NCBI GenBank assembly: GCA_963556195.1
Contig: CAUVYP010000579.1
Location: forward strand, 2,170,001-2,234,000
DNA: 64,000 nt
Reading direction: 5' to 3'
Source of the DNA: Sepiola atlantica
Taxonomy: Eukaryota; Mollusca; Cephalopoda; Sepiida; Sepiolidae
Both the position numbers and the translations under genes were made by a program. Below the pieces are notes generated by a model. That model was not told the origin of the DNA. It did no database searches and saw only the letters and a list, made by a program, of their open reading frames with translations. The first letter of the stretch is position 1. Each line of letters opens with the position of its first letter. This document shows, piece after piece, positions 49,772 to 62,419 of the stretch.

Positions 49772-52700
49772 TTGTTGATGTTTTGCGTATTCAGTTTGTA
49801 TCGACATATCTCCGGGAGTACAAGAGCTGAACTTCTGAAACTTGGTACTTCAGTAGAAAATGTGTGTCCGCTAATGTCTGCAAAGTTTCAGAGCACAATT
49901 CTTATAAATGTAGAAGTTATAAACAAAAGCGATATCAACTTAAAATCGCACTAAATTTTGTTGATGTTTTGCGTATTCAGTTTGTATCGACATATCTCCG
50001 GGAGTACAAGAGCTGAACTTCTGAAACTTGGTACTTCAGTAGAAAATGTGTGTCCGCTGATTTCTGCAAAGTTTCAGAGCACAATTTGTATAAATGTGGA
50101 AGTTATAAACACAAGCGATATCAACTTAAAATCGCACTAAATTTTGTTGATGTTTTGCGTATTCAGTTTGTATCGACATATCTCCGGGAGTACAAGAGCT
50201 GAACTTCTGAAACTTGGTACTTCAGTAGAAAATGTGTGTCCGCTAATGTCTGCAAAGTTTCAGAGCACAATTCTTATAAATGTGGAAGTTATAAACAAAA
50301 GCGATATCAACTTAAAATCGCACTAAATTTTGTTGATGTTTTGCGTATTCAGTTTGTATCGACATATCTCCGGGAGTACAAGAGCTGAACTTCTGAAACT
50401 TGGTACTTCAGTAGAAAATGTGTGTCCGCTAATTTCTGCAAAGTTTCAGAGCACAATTTGTATAAATGTGGAAGTTATAAAAACAAGCGATATCAACTTA
50501 AAATCGCACTAAATTTTGTTGATGTTTTGCGTATTCAGTTTGTATCGACATATCTCCGGGAGTACAAGAGCTGAACTTCTGAAACTTGGTACTTCAGTAG
50601 AAAATGTGTGTCCGCTTATGTCTGCAAAGTTTCGGAGCACAATTCTTATAAATGTGGAAGTTATTAACACAAGCGATATACCTTTTAAATCGCACTAAAT
50701 TTTGTTGATGTTTTGCGTATTCAGTTTGTATCGACATATCTCCGGGAGTACAAGAGCTGAACTTCTGAAACTTGGTACTTCAGTAGAAAATGTGTGTCCG
50801 CTAATGTCTGCAAAGTTTCAGAGCACAATTCTTATAAATGTGGAAGTTATAAACAAAAGCGATATCAACTTAAAATCGCACTAAATTTTGTTGATGTTTT
50901 GCGTATTCAGTTTGTATCGACATATCTCCGGGAGTACAAGAGCTGAACTTCTGAAACCTGGTACTTCAGTAGAAAATGTGTGTCCGCTAATGTCTGCAAA
51001 GTTTCAGAGCACAATTCTTATAAATGTGGAAGTTATAAACAAAAGCGATATCAACTTAAAATCGCACTAAATTTTGTTGATGTTTTGCGTATTCAGTTTG
51101 TATCGACATATCTCCGGGAGTACAAGAGCTGAACTTCTGAAACTTAGTACTTCAGTAGAAAATGTGTGTCCGCTTATTTCTGCAAAGTTTCAGAGTACAA
51201 TTTGTATAAATGTGGAAGTTATAAACACAAGCGATATCAACTTAAAATCGCACTAAATTTTGTTGATGTTTTGCGTATTCAGTTTGTATCGACATATCTC
51301 CGGGAGTACAAGAGCTGAACTTCTGAAACTTGGTACTTCAGTAGAAAATGTGTGTCCGCTTATGTCTGCAAAGTTTCGGAGCACAATTCTTATAAATGTG
51401 GAAGTTATTAACACAAGCGATATACCTTTTAAATCGCACTAAATTTTGTTGATGTTTTGCGTATTCAGTTTGTATCGACATATCTCCGGGAGTACAAGAG
51501 CTGAACTTCTGAAACTTAGTACTTCAGTAGAAAATGTGTGTCCGCTAATGTCTGCAAAGTTTCAGAGCACAATTCTTATAAATGTGGAAGTTATAAACAA
51601 AAGCGATATCAACTTAAAATCGCACTAAATTTTGTTGATGTTTTGCGTATTCAGTTTGTATCGACATATCTCCGGGAGTACAAGAGCTGAACTTCTGAAA
51701 CTTGGTACTTCAGTAGAAAATGTGTGTCCGCTAATGTCTGCAAAGTTTCAGAGCACAATTCTTATAAATGTGGAAGTTATAAACAAAAGCGATATCAACT
51801 TAAAATCGCACTAAATTTTGTTGATGTTTTGCGTATTCAGTTTGTATCGACATATCTCCGGGAGTACAAGAGCTGAACTTCTGAAACTTGGTACTTCAGT
51901 AGAAAATGTGTGTCCGCTAATTTCTGCAAAGTTTCAGAGCACAATTTGTATAAATGTGGAAGTTATAAAAACAAGCGATATCAACTTAAAATCGCACTAA
52001 ATTTTGTTGATGTTTTGCGTATTCAGTTTGTATCGACATATCTCCGGGAGTACAAGAGCTGAACTTCTGAAACTTGGTACTTCAGTAGAAAATGTGTGTC
52101 CGCTTATGTCTGCAAAGTTTCGGAGCACAATTCTTATAAATGTGGAAGTTATTAACACAAGCGATATACCTTTTAAATCGCACTAAATTTTGTTGATGTT
52201 TTGCGTATTCAGTTTGTATCGACATATCTCCGGGAGTACAAGAGCTGAACTTCTGAAACTTGGTACTTCAGTAGAAAATGTGTGTCCGCTAATGTCTGCA
52301 AAGTTTCAGAGCACAATTCTTATAAATGTGGAAGTTATAAACAAAAGCGATATCAACTTAAAATCGCACTAAATTTTGTTGATGTTTTGCGTATTCAGTT
52401 TGTATCGACATATCTCCGGGAGTACAAGAGCTGAACTTCTGAAACCTGGTACTTCAGTAGAAAATGTGTGTCCGCTAATGTCTGCAAAGTTTCAGAGCAC
52501 AATTCTTATAAATGTGGAAGTTATAAACAAAAGCGATATCAACTTAAAATCGCACTAAATTTTGTTGATGTTTTGCGTATTCAGTTTGTATCGACATATC
52601 TCCGGGAGTACAAGAGCTGAACTTCTGAAACTTAGTACTTCAGTAGAAAATGTGTGTCCGCTTATTTCTGCAAAGTTTCAGAGCACAATTTGTATAAATG

Positions 52701-53677
52701 TGGAAGTTATAAACACAAGCGATATCAACTTAAAATCGCACTAAATTTTGTTGATGTTTTGCGTATTCAGTTTGTATCGACATATCTCCGGGAGTACAAG
52801 AGCTGAACTTCTGAAACTTGGTACTTCAGTAGAAAATGTGTGTCCGCTTATGTCTGCAAAGTTTCGGAGCACAATTCTTATAAATGTGGAAGTTATTAAC
52901 ACAAGCGATATACCTTTTAAATCGCACTAAATTTTGTTGATGTTTTGCGTATTCAGTTTGTATCGACATATCTCCGGGAGTACAAGAGCTGAACTTCTGA
53001 AACTTAGTACTTCAGTAGAAAATGTGTGTCCGCTAATGTCTGCAAAGTTTCAGAGCACAATTCTTATAAATGTGGAAGTTATAAACAAAAGCGATATCAA
53101 CTTAAAATCGCACTAAATTTTGTTGATGTTTTGCGTATTCAGTTTGTATCGACATATCTCCGGGAGTACAAGAGCTGAACTTCTGAAACTTGGTACTTCA
53201 GTAGAAAATGTGTGTCCGCTAATGTCTGCAAAGTTTCGGAGCACAATTCTTATAAATGTGGAAGTTATAAACAAAAGCGATATCAACTTAAAATCGCACT
53301 AAATTTTGTTGATGTTTTGCGTATTCAGTTTGTATCGACATATCTCCGGGAGTACAAGAGCTGAACTTCTGAAACTTGGTACTTCAGTAGAAAATGTGTG
53401 TCCGCTGATTTCTGCAAAGTTTCAGAGCACAATTTGTATAAATGTGGAAGTTATAACCACAAGCGATATCAACTTAAAATCGCACTAAATTTTGTTGATG
53501 TTTTGCGTATTCAGTTTGTATCGACATATCTCCGGGAGTACAAGAGCTGAACTTCTGAAACTTGGTACTTCAGTAGAAAATGTGTGTCCGCTTATGTCTG
53601 CAAAGTTTCGGAGCACAATTCTTATAAATGTGGAAGTTATTAACACAAGCGATATACCTTTTAAATCGCACTAAATT
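49772..53677 (+). repeat. Octamer zone with n1-c3 insert and mixed trimer
   Basis: An n1 (with GTAGAAGTT) and c3 (with CTGATTTC) at 49772-50143 precede two more octamers at 50144-51631 and 51632-53119. The zone closes with an n1-like unit carrying CGGAGC (53120), a c3-like unit with CTGATTTC and ATAACCACAAGC (53306) and p1 (53492). A private GAGTACAATT occurs in c2 at 51074. Confidence 0.88.
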
Positions 53678-56281
53678 TTGTTGATGTTTTGCGTATTCAG
53701 TTTGTATCGACATATCTCCGGGAGTACAAGAGCTGAACTTCTGAAACTTAGTACTTCAGTAGAAAATGTGTGTCCGCTAATGTCTGCAAAGTTTCAGAGC
53801 ACAATTCTTATAAATGTGGAAGTTATAAACAAAAGCGATATCAACTTAAAATCGCACTAAATTTTGTTGATGTTTTGCGTATTCAGTTTGTATCGACATA
53901 TCTCCGGGAGTACAAGAGCTGAACTTCTGAAACTTGGTACTTCAGTAGAAAATGTGTGTCCGCTAATGTCTGCAAAGTTTCAGAGCACAATTCTTATAAA
54001 TGTGGAAGTTATAAACAAAAGCGATATCAACTTAAAATCGCACTAAATTTTGTTGATGTTTTGCGTATTCAGTTTGTATCGACATATCTCCGGGAGTACA
54101 AGAGCTGAACTTCTGAAACTTGGTACTTCAGTAGAAAATGTGTGTCCGCTAATTTCTGCAAAGTTTCAGAGCACAATTTGTATAAATGTGGAAGTTATAA
54201 AAACAAGCGATATCAACTTAAAATCGCACTAAATTTTGTTGATGTTTTGCGTATTCAGTTTGTATCGACATATCTCCGGGAGTACAAGAGCTGAACTTCT
54301 GAAACTTGGTACTTCAGTAGAAAATGTGTGTCCGCTTATGTCTGCAAAGTTTCGGAGCACAATTCTTATAAATGTGGAAGTTATTAACACAAGCGATATA
54401 CCTTTTAAATCGCACTAAATTTTGTTGATGTTTTGCGTATTCAGTTTGTATCGACATATCTCCGGGAGTACAAGAGCTGAACTTCTGAAACTTGGTACTT
54501 CAGTAGAAAATGTGTGTCCGCTAATGTCTGCAAAGTTTCAGAGCACAATTCTTATAAATGTGGAAGTTATAAACAAAAGCGATATCAACTTAAAATCGCA
54601 CTAAATTTTGTTGATGTTTTGCGTATTCAGTTTGTATCGACATATCTCCGGGAGTACAAGAGCTGAACTTCTGAAACCTGGTACTTCAGTAGAAAATGTG
54701 TGTCCGCTAATGTCTGCAAAGTTTCAGAGCACAATTCTTATAAATGTGGAAGTTATAAACAAAAGCGATATCAACTTAAAATCGCACTAAATTTTGTTGA
54801 TGTTTTGCGTATTCAGTTTGTATCGACATATCTCCGGGAGTACAAGAGCTGAACTTCTGAAACTTAGTACTTCAGTAGAAAATGTGTGTCCGCTTATTTC
54901 TGCAAAGTTTCAGAGCACAATTTGTATAAATGTGGAAGTTATAAACACAAGCGATATCAACTTAAAATCGCACTAAATTTTGTTGATGTTTTGCGTATTC
55001 AGTTTGTATCGACATATCTCCGGGAGTACAAGAGCTGAACTTCTGAAACTTGGTACTTCAGTAGAAAATGTGTGTCCGCTTATGTCTGCAAAGTTTCGGA
55101 GCACAATTCTTATAAATGTGGAAGTTATTAACACAAGCGATATACCTTTTAAATCGCACTAAATTTTGTTGATGTTTTGCGTATTCAGTTTGTATCGACA
55201 TATCTCCGGGAGTACAAGAGCTGAACTTCTGAAACTTAGTACTTCAGTAGAAAATGTGTGTCCGCTAATGTCTGCAAAGTTTCAGAGCACAATTCTTATA
55301 AATGTGGAAGTTATAAACAAAAGCGATATCAACTTAAAATCGCACTAAATTTTGTTGATGTTTTGCGTATTCAGTTTGTATCGACATATCTCCGGGAGTA
55401 CAAGAGCTGAACTTCTGAAACTTGGTACTTCAGTAGAAAATGTGTGTCCGCTAATGTCTGCAAAGTTTCAGAGCACAATTCTTATAAATGTAGAAGTTAT
55501 AAACAAAAGCGATATCAACTTAAAATCGCACTAAATTTTGTTGATGTTTTGCGTATTCAGTTTGTATCGACATATCTCCGGGAGTACAAGAGCTGAACTT
55601 CTGAAACTTGGTACTTCAGTAGAAAATGTGTGTCCGCTGATTTCTGCAAAGTTTCAGAGCACAATTTGTATAAATGTGGAAGTTATAAACAAAAGCGATA
55701 TCAACTTAAAATCGCACTAAATTTTGTTGATGTTTTGCGTATTTAGTTTGTATCGACATATCTCCGGGAGTACAAGAGCTGAACTTCTGAAACTTGGTAC
55801 TTCAGTAGAAAATGTGTGTCCGCTAATGTCTGCAAAGTTTCAGAGCACAATTCTTATAAATGTGGAAGTTATAAACAAAAGCGATATCAACTTAAAATCG
55901 CACTAAATTTTGTTGATGTTTTGCGTATTCAGTTTGTATCGACATATCTCCGGGAGTACAAGAGCTGAACTTCTGAAACTTGGTACTTCAGTAGAAAATG
56001 TGTGTCCGCTGATTTCTGCAAAGTTTCAGAGCACAATTTGTATAAATGTGGAAGTTATAACCACAAGCGATATCAACTTAAAATCGCACTAAATTTTGTT
56101 GATGTTTTGCGTATTCAGTTTGTATCGACATATCTCCGGGAGTACAAGAGCTGAACTTCTGAAACTTGGTACTTCAGTAGAAAATGTGTGTCCGCTTATG
56201 TCTGCAAAGTTTCGGAGCACAATTCTTATAAATGTGGAAGTTATTAACACAAGCGATATACCTTTTAAATCGCACTAAATT
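53678..56281 (+). repeat. 14-mer tandem duplication, copy 1 (2604 bp)
   Basis: Order is n1s, n1, c1, p1, n1, n1p, c2, p1, n1s, n1 (GTAGAAGTT), a c3/n1 hybrid (CTGATTTC, TTGTATA, then AAACAAAAGC), n1 with GTATTTAG, a c3-like unit with ATAACCACAAGC, and p1. The hybrid (55538) and the GTATTTAG marker (55724) are found elsewhere only in the next copy. Confidence 0.9.
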
Positions 56282-58885
56282 TTGTTGATGTTTTGCGTAT
56301 TCAGTTTGTATCGACATATCTCCGGGAGTACAAGAGCTGAACTTCTGAAACTTAGTACTTCAGTAGAAAATGTGTGTCCGCTAATGTCTGCAAAGTTTCA
56401 GAGCACAATTCTTATAAATGTGGAAGTTATAAACAAAAGCGATATCAACTTAAAATCGCACTAAATTTTGTTGATGTTTTGCGTATTCAGTTTGTATCGA
56501 CATATCTCCGGGAGTACAAGAGCTGAACTTCTGAAACTTGGTACTTCAGTAGAAAATGTGTGTCCGCTAATGTCTGCAAAGTTTCAGAGCACAATTCTTA
56601 TAAATGTGGAAGTTATAAACAAAAGCGATATCAACTTAAAATCGCACTAAATTTTGTTGATGTTTTGCGTATTCAGTTTGTATCGACATATCTCCGGGAG
56701 TACAAGAGCTGAACTTCTGAAACTTGGTACTTCAGTAGAAAATGTGTGTCCGCTAATTTCTGCAAAGTTTCAGAGCACAATTTGTATAAATGTGGAAGTT
56801 ATAAAAACAAGCGATATCAACTTAAAATCGCACTAAATTTTGTTGATGTTTTGCGTATTCAGTTTGTATCGACATATCTCCGGGAGTACAAGAGCTGAAC
56901 TTCTGAAACTTGGTACTTCAGTAGAAAATGTGTGTCCGCTTATGTCTGCAAAGTTTCGGAGCACAATTCTTATAAATGTGGAAGTTATTAACACAAGCGA
57001 TATACCTTTTAAATCGCACTAAATTTTGTTGATGTTTTGCGTATTCAGTTTGTATCGACATATCTCCGGGAGTACAAGAGCTGAACTTCTGAAACTTGGT
57101 ACTTCAGTAGAAAATGTGTGTCCGCTAATGTCTGCAAAGTTTCAGAGCACAATTCTTATAAATGTGGAAGTTATAAACAAAAGCGATATCAACTTAAAAT
57201 CGCACTAAATTTTGTTGATGTTTTGCGTATTCAGTTTGTATCGACATATCTCCGGGAGTACAAGAGCTGAACTTCTGAAACCTGGTACTTCAGTAGAAAA
57301 TGTGTGTCCGCTAATGTCTGCAAAGTTTCAGAGCACAATTCTTATAAATGTGGAAGTTATAAACAAAAGCGATATCAACTTAAAATCGCACTAAATTTTG
57401 TTGATGTTTTGCGTATTCAGTTTGTATCGACATATCTCCGGGAGTACAAGAGCTGAACTTCTGAAACTTAGTACTTCAGTAGAAAATGTGTGTCCGCTTA
57501 TTTCTGCAAAGTTTCAGAGCACAATTTGTATAAATGTGGAAGTTATAAACACAAGCGATATCAACTTAAAATCGCACTAAATTTTGTTGATGTTTTGCGT
57601 ATTCAGTTTGTATCGACATATCTCCGGGAGTACAAGAGCTGAACTTCTGAAACTTGGTACTTCAGTAGAAAATGTGTGTCCGCTTATGTCTGCAAAGTTT
57701 CGGAGCACAATTCTTATAAATGTGGAAGTTATTAACACAAGCGATATACCTTTTAAATCGCACTAAATTTTGTTGATGTTTTGCGTATTCAGTTTGTATC
57801 GACATATCTCCGGGAGTACAAGAGCTGAACTTCTGAAACTTAGTACTTCAGTAGAAAATGTGTGTCCGCTAATGTCTGCAAAGTTTCAGAGCACAATTCT
57901 TATAAATGTGGAAGTTATAAACAAAAGCGATATCAACTTAAAATCGCACTAAATTTTGTTGATGTTTTGCGTATTCAGTTTGTATCGACATATCTCCGGG
58001 AGTACAAGAGCTGAACTTCTGAAACTTGGTACTTCAGTAGAAAATGTGTGTCCGCTAATGTCTGCAAAGTTTCAGAGCACAATTCTTATAAATGTAGAAG
58101 TTATAAACAAAAGCGATATCAACTTAAAATCGCACTAAATTTTGTTGATGTTTTGCGTATTCAGTTTGTATCGACATATCTCCGGGAGTACAAGAGCTGA
58201 ACTTCTGAAACTTGGTACTTCAGTAGAAAATGTGTGTCCGCTGATTTCTGCAAAGTTTCAGAGCACAATTTGTATAAATGTGGAAGTTATAAACAAAAGC
58301 GATATCAACTTAAAATCGCACTAAATTTTGTTGATGTTTTGCGTATTTAGTTTGTATCGACATATCTCCGGGAGTACAAGAGCTGAACTTCTGAAACTTG
58401 GTACTTCAGTAGAAAATGTGTGTCCGCTAATGTCTGCAAAGTTTCAGAGCACAATTCTTATAAATGTGGAAGTTATAAACAAAAGCGATATCAACTTAAA
58501 ATCGCACTAAATTTTGTTGATGTTTTGCGTATTCAGTTTGTATCGACATATCTCCGGGAGTACAAGAGCTGAACTTCTGAAACTTGGTACTTCAGTAGAA
58601 AATGTGTGTCCGCTAATGTCTGCAAAGTTTCAGAGCACAATTTGTATAAATGTGGAAGTTATAAACACAATCGATATCAACTTAAAATCGCACTAAATTT
58701 TGTTGATGTTTTGCGTATTCAGTTTGTATCGACATATCTCCGGGAGTACAAGAGCTGAACTTCTGAAACTTGGTACTTCAGTAGAAAATGTGTGTCCGCT
58801 TATGTCTGCAAAGTTTCGGAGCACAATTCTCATAAATGTGGAAGTTATTAACACAAGCGATATACCTTTTAAATCGCACTAAACT
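56282..58885 (+). repeat. 14-mer tandem duplication, copy 2 (2604 bp)
   Basis: The first twelve monomers repeat 53678-56281, including the hybrid at 58142 and the GTATTTAG marker (ATTTAG at 58345, exactly 2604 bp after 55741). The last two monomers differ: c6 at 58514 and p1 with CTCATA at 58700 replace the c3-like unit and ordinary p1. This suggests that the exchange or a later conversion ended inside the block. The p1 unit is followed by a private AAACTTTG. Confidence 0.9.
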
Positions 58886-60559
58886 TTGTTGATGTTTTGC
58901 GTATTCAGTTTGTATCGACATATCTCCGGGAGTACAAGAGCTGAACTTCTGAAACTTGGTACTTCAGTAGAAAATGTGTGTCCGCTAATGTCTGCAAAGT
59001 TTCAGAGCACAATTCTTATAAATGTGGAAGTTATAAACAAAAGCGATATCAACTTAAAATCGCACTAAATTTTGTTGATGTTTTGCGTATTCAGTTTGTA
59101 TCGACATATCTCCGGGAGTACAAGAGCTGAACTTCTGAAACCTGGTACTTCAGTAGAAAATGTGTGTCCGCTAATGTCTGCAAAGTTTCAGAGCACAATT
59201 CTTATAAATGTGGAAGTTATAAACAAAAGCGATATCAACTTAAAATCGCACTAAATTTTGTTGATGTTTTGCGTATTCAGTTTGTATCGACATATCTCCG
59301 GGAGTACAAGAGCTGAACTTCTGAAACTTAGTACTTCAGTAGAAAATGTGTGTCCGCTTATTTCTGCAAAGTTTCAGAGCACAATTTGTATAAATGTGGA
59401 AGTTATAAACACAAGCGATATCAACTTAAAATCGCACTAAATTTTGTTGATGTTTTGCGTATTCAGTTTGTATCGACATATCTCCGGGAGTACAAGAGCT
59501 GAACTTCTGAAACTTGGTACTTCAGTAGAAAATGTGTGTCCGCTTATGTCTGCAAAGTTTCGGAGCACAATTCTTATAAATGTGGAAGTTATTAACACAA
59601 GCGATATACCTTTTAAATCGCACTAAATTTTGTTGATGTTTTGCGTATTCAGTTTGTATCGACATATCTCCGGGAGTACAAGAGCTGAACTTCTGAAACT
59701 TAGTACTTCAGTAGAAAATGTGTGTCCGCTAATGTCTGCAAAGTTTCAGAGCACAATTCTTATAAATGTGGAAGTTATAAACAAAAGCGATATCAACTTA
59801 AAATCGCACTAAATTTTGTTGATGTTTTGCGTATTCAGTTTGTATCGACATATCTCCGGGAGTACAAGAGCTGAACTTCTGAAACTTGGTACTTCAGTAG
59901 AAAATGTGTGTCCGCTAATGTCTGCAAAGTTTCAGAGCACAATTCTTATAAATGTAGAAGTTATAAACAAAAGCGATATCAACTTAAAATCGCACTAAAT
60001 TTTGTTGATGTTTTGCGTATTCAGTTTGTATCGACATATCTCCGGGAGTACAAGAGCTGAACTTCTGAAACTTGGTACTTCAGTACAAAATGTGTGTCCG
60101 CTAATTTCTGCAAAGTTTCAGAGCACAATTTGTATAAATGTGGAAGTTATAAACACAAGCGATATTAACTTAAAATCGCACTAAATTTTGTTGATGTTTT
60201 GCGTATTCAGTTTGTATCGACATATCTCCGGGAGTACAAGAGCTGAACTTCTGAAACTTGGTACTTCAGTAGAAAATGTGTGTCCGCTAATGTCTGCAGC
60301 GTTTCAGAGCACAATTCTTATAAATGTGGAAGTTATAAACAAAAGCGATATCAACTTAAAATCGCACTAAATTTTGTTGATGTTTTGCGTATTCAGTTTG
60401 TATCGACATATCTCCGGGAGTACAAGAGCTGAACTTCTGAAACTTGGTACTTCAGTAGAAAATGTGTGTCCGCTAATGTCTGCAAAGTTTCAGAGCACAA
60501 TTTGTATAAATGTGGAAGTTATAAACACAATCGATATCAACTTAAAATCGCACTAAATT
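58886..60559 (+). repeat. Mixed segment with decamer-like order
   Basis: Order is n1, n1p, c2, p1, n1s, n1 (GTAGAAGTT), a c3/c4 mix (GTACAAAATG with CTAATTTC and GATATTAAC, 60002), n1 with TGCAGCGTTTC (60188), and c6. It continues the decamer pattern from the previous block and leads into the pentamer repeat at 60560. Confidence 0.87.
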
Positions 60560-61489
60560 TTGTTGATGTTTTGCGTATTCAGTTTGTATCGACATATCTC
60601 CGGGAGTACAAGAGCTGAACTTCTGAAACTTGGTACTTCAGTAGAAAATGTGTGTCCGCTAATGTCTGCAAAGTTTCGGAGCACAATTCTTATAAATGTG
60701 AAAGTTATTAACACAAGCGATATACCTTTTAAATCGCACTAAATTTTGTTGATGTTTTGCGTATTCAGTTTGTATCGACATATCTCCGGGAGTACAAGAG
60801 CTGAACTTCTGAAACTTGGTACTTCAGTAGAAAATGTGTGTCCGCTAATTTCTGCAAAGTTTCAGAGCACAATTTGTATAAATGTGGAAGTTATAAAAAC
60901 AAGCGATATCAACTTAAAATCGCACTAAATTTTGTTGATGTTTTGCGTATTCAGTTTGTATCGACATATCTCCGGGAGTACAAGAGCTGAACTTCTGAAA
61001 CTTGGTACTTCAGTAGAAAATGTGTGTCCGCTTATGTCTGCAAAGTTTCGGAGCACAATTCTTATAAATGTGGAAGTTATTAACACAAGCGATATACCTT
61101 TTAAATCGCACTAAATTTTGTTGATGTTTTGCGTATTCAGTTTGTATCGACATATCTCCGGGAGTACAAGAGCTGAACTTCTGAAACTTGGTACTTCAGT
61201 AGAAAATGTGTGTCCGCTAATGTCTGCAAAGTTTCAGAGCACAATTCTTATAAATGTGGAAGTTATAAACAAAAGCGATATCAACTTAAAATCGCACTAA
61301 ATTTTGTTGATGTTTTGCGTATTCAGTTTGTATCGACATATCTCCGGGAGTACAAGAGCTGAACTTCTGAAACCTGGTACTTCAGTAGAAAATGTGTGTC
61401 CGCTAATGTCTGCAAAGTTTCAGAGCACAATTCTTATAAATGTGGAAGTTATAAACAAAAGCGATATCAACTTAAAATCGCACTAAATT
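60560..61489 (+). repeat. Pentamer tandem duplication, copy 1 (930 bp)
   Basis: Order is p2, c1, p1, n1, n1p. The direct joining of p2 to c1 skips the two n1 units that separate them elsewhere (for example 35450-36193), so class-P units are only two apart here. The next five monomers repeat the same order. Confidence 0.9.
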
Positions 61490-62419
61490 TTGTTGATGTT
61501 TTGCGTATTCAGTTTGTATCGACATATCTCCGGGAGTACAAGAGCTGAACTTCTGAAACTTGGTACTTCAGTAGAAAATGTGTGTCCGCTAATGTCTGCA
61601 AAGTTTCGGAGCACAATTCTTATAAATGTGAAAGTTATTAACACAAGCGATATACCTTTTAAATCGCACTAAATTTTGTTGATGTTTTGCGTATTCAGTT
61701 TGTATCGACATATCTCCGGGAGTACAAGAGCTGAACTTCTGAAACTTGGTACTTCAGTAGAAAATGGGTGTCCGCTAATTTCTGCAAAGTTTCAGAGCAC
61801 AATTTGTATAAATGTGGAAGTTATAAAAACAAGCGATATCAACTTAAAATCGCACTAAATTTTGTTGATGTTTTGCGTATTCAGTTTGTATCGACATATC
61901 TCCGGGAGTACAAGAGCTGAACTTCTGAAACTTGGTACTTCAGTAGAAAATGTATGTCCGCTTATGTCTGCAAAGTTTCGGAGCACAATTCTTATAAATG
62001 TGGAAGTTATTAACACAAGCGATATACCTTTTAAATCGCACTAAATTTTGTTGATGTTTTGCGTATTCAGTTTGTATCGACATATCTCCGGGAGTACAAG
62101 AGCTGAACTTCTGAAACTTGGTACTTCAGTAGAAAATGTGTGTCCGCTAATGTCTGCAAAGTTTCAGAGCACAATTCTTATAAATGTGGAAGTTATAAAC
62201 AAAAGCGATATCAACTTAAAATCGCACTAAATTTTGTTGATGTTTTGCGTATTCAGTTTGTATCGACATATCTCCGGGAGTACAAGAGCTGATCTTCTGA
62301 AACCTGGTACTTCAGTAGAAAATGTGTGTCCGCTAATGTCTGCAAAGTTTCAGAGCACAATTCTTATAAATGTGGAAGTTATAAACAAAAGCGATATCAA
62401 CTTAAAATCGCACTAAATT
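61490..62419 (+). repeat. Pentamer tandem duplication, copy 2 (930 bp)
   Basis: Order p2, c1, p1, n1, n1p repeats that of 60560-61489. Private changes are AATGGGTGTCC in c1 (61676), AATGTATGTCC in p1 (61862) and GCTGATCTTC in n1p (62234). Copy 1 has none of these. Confidence 0.9.
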
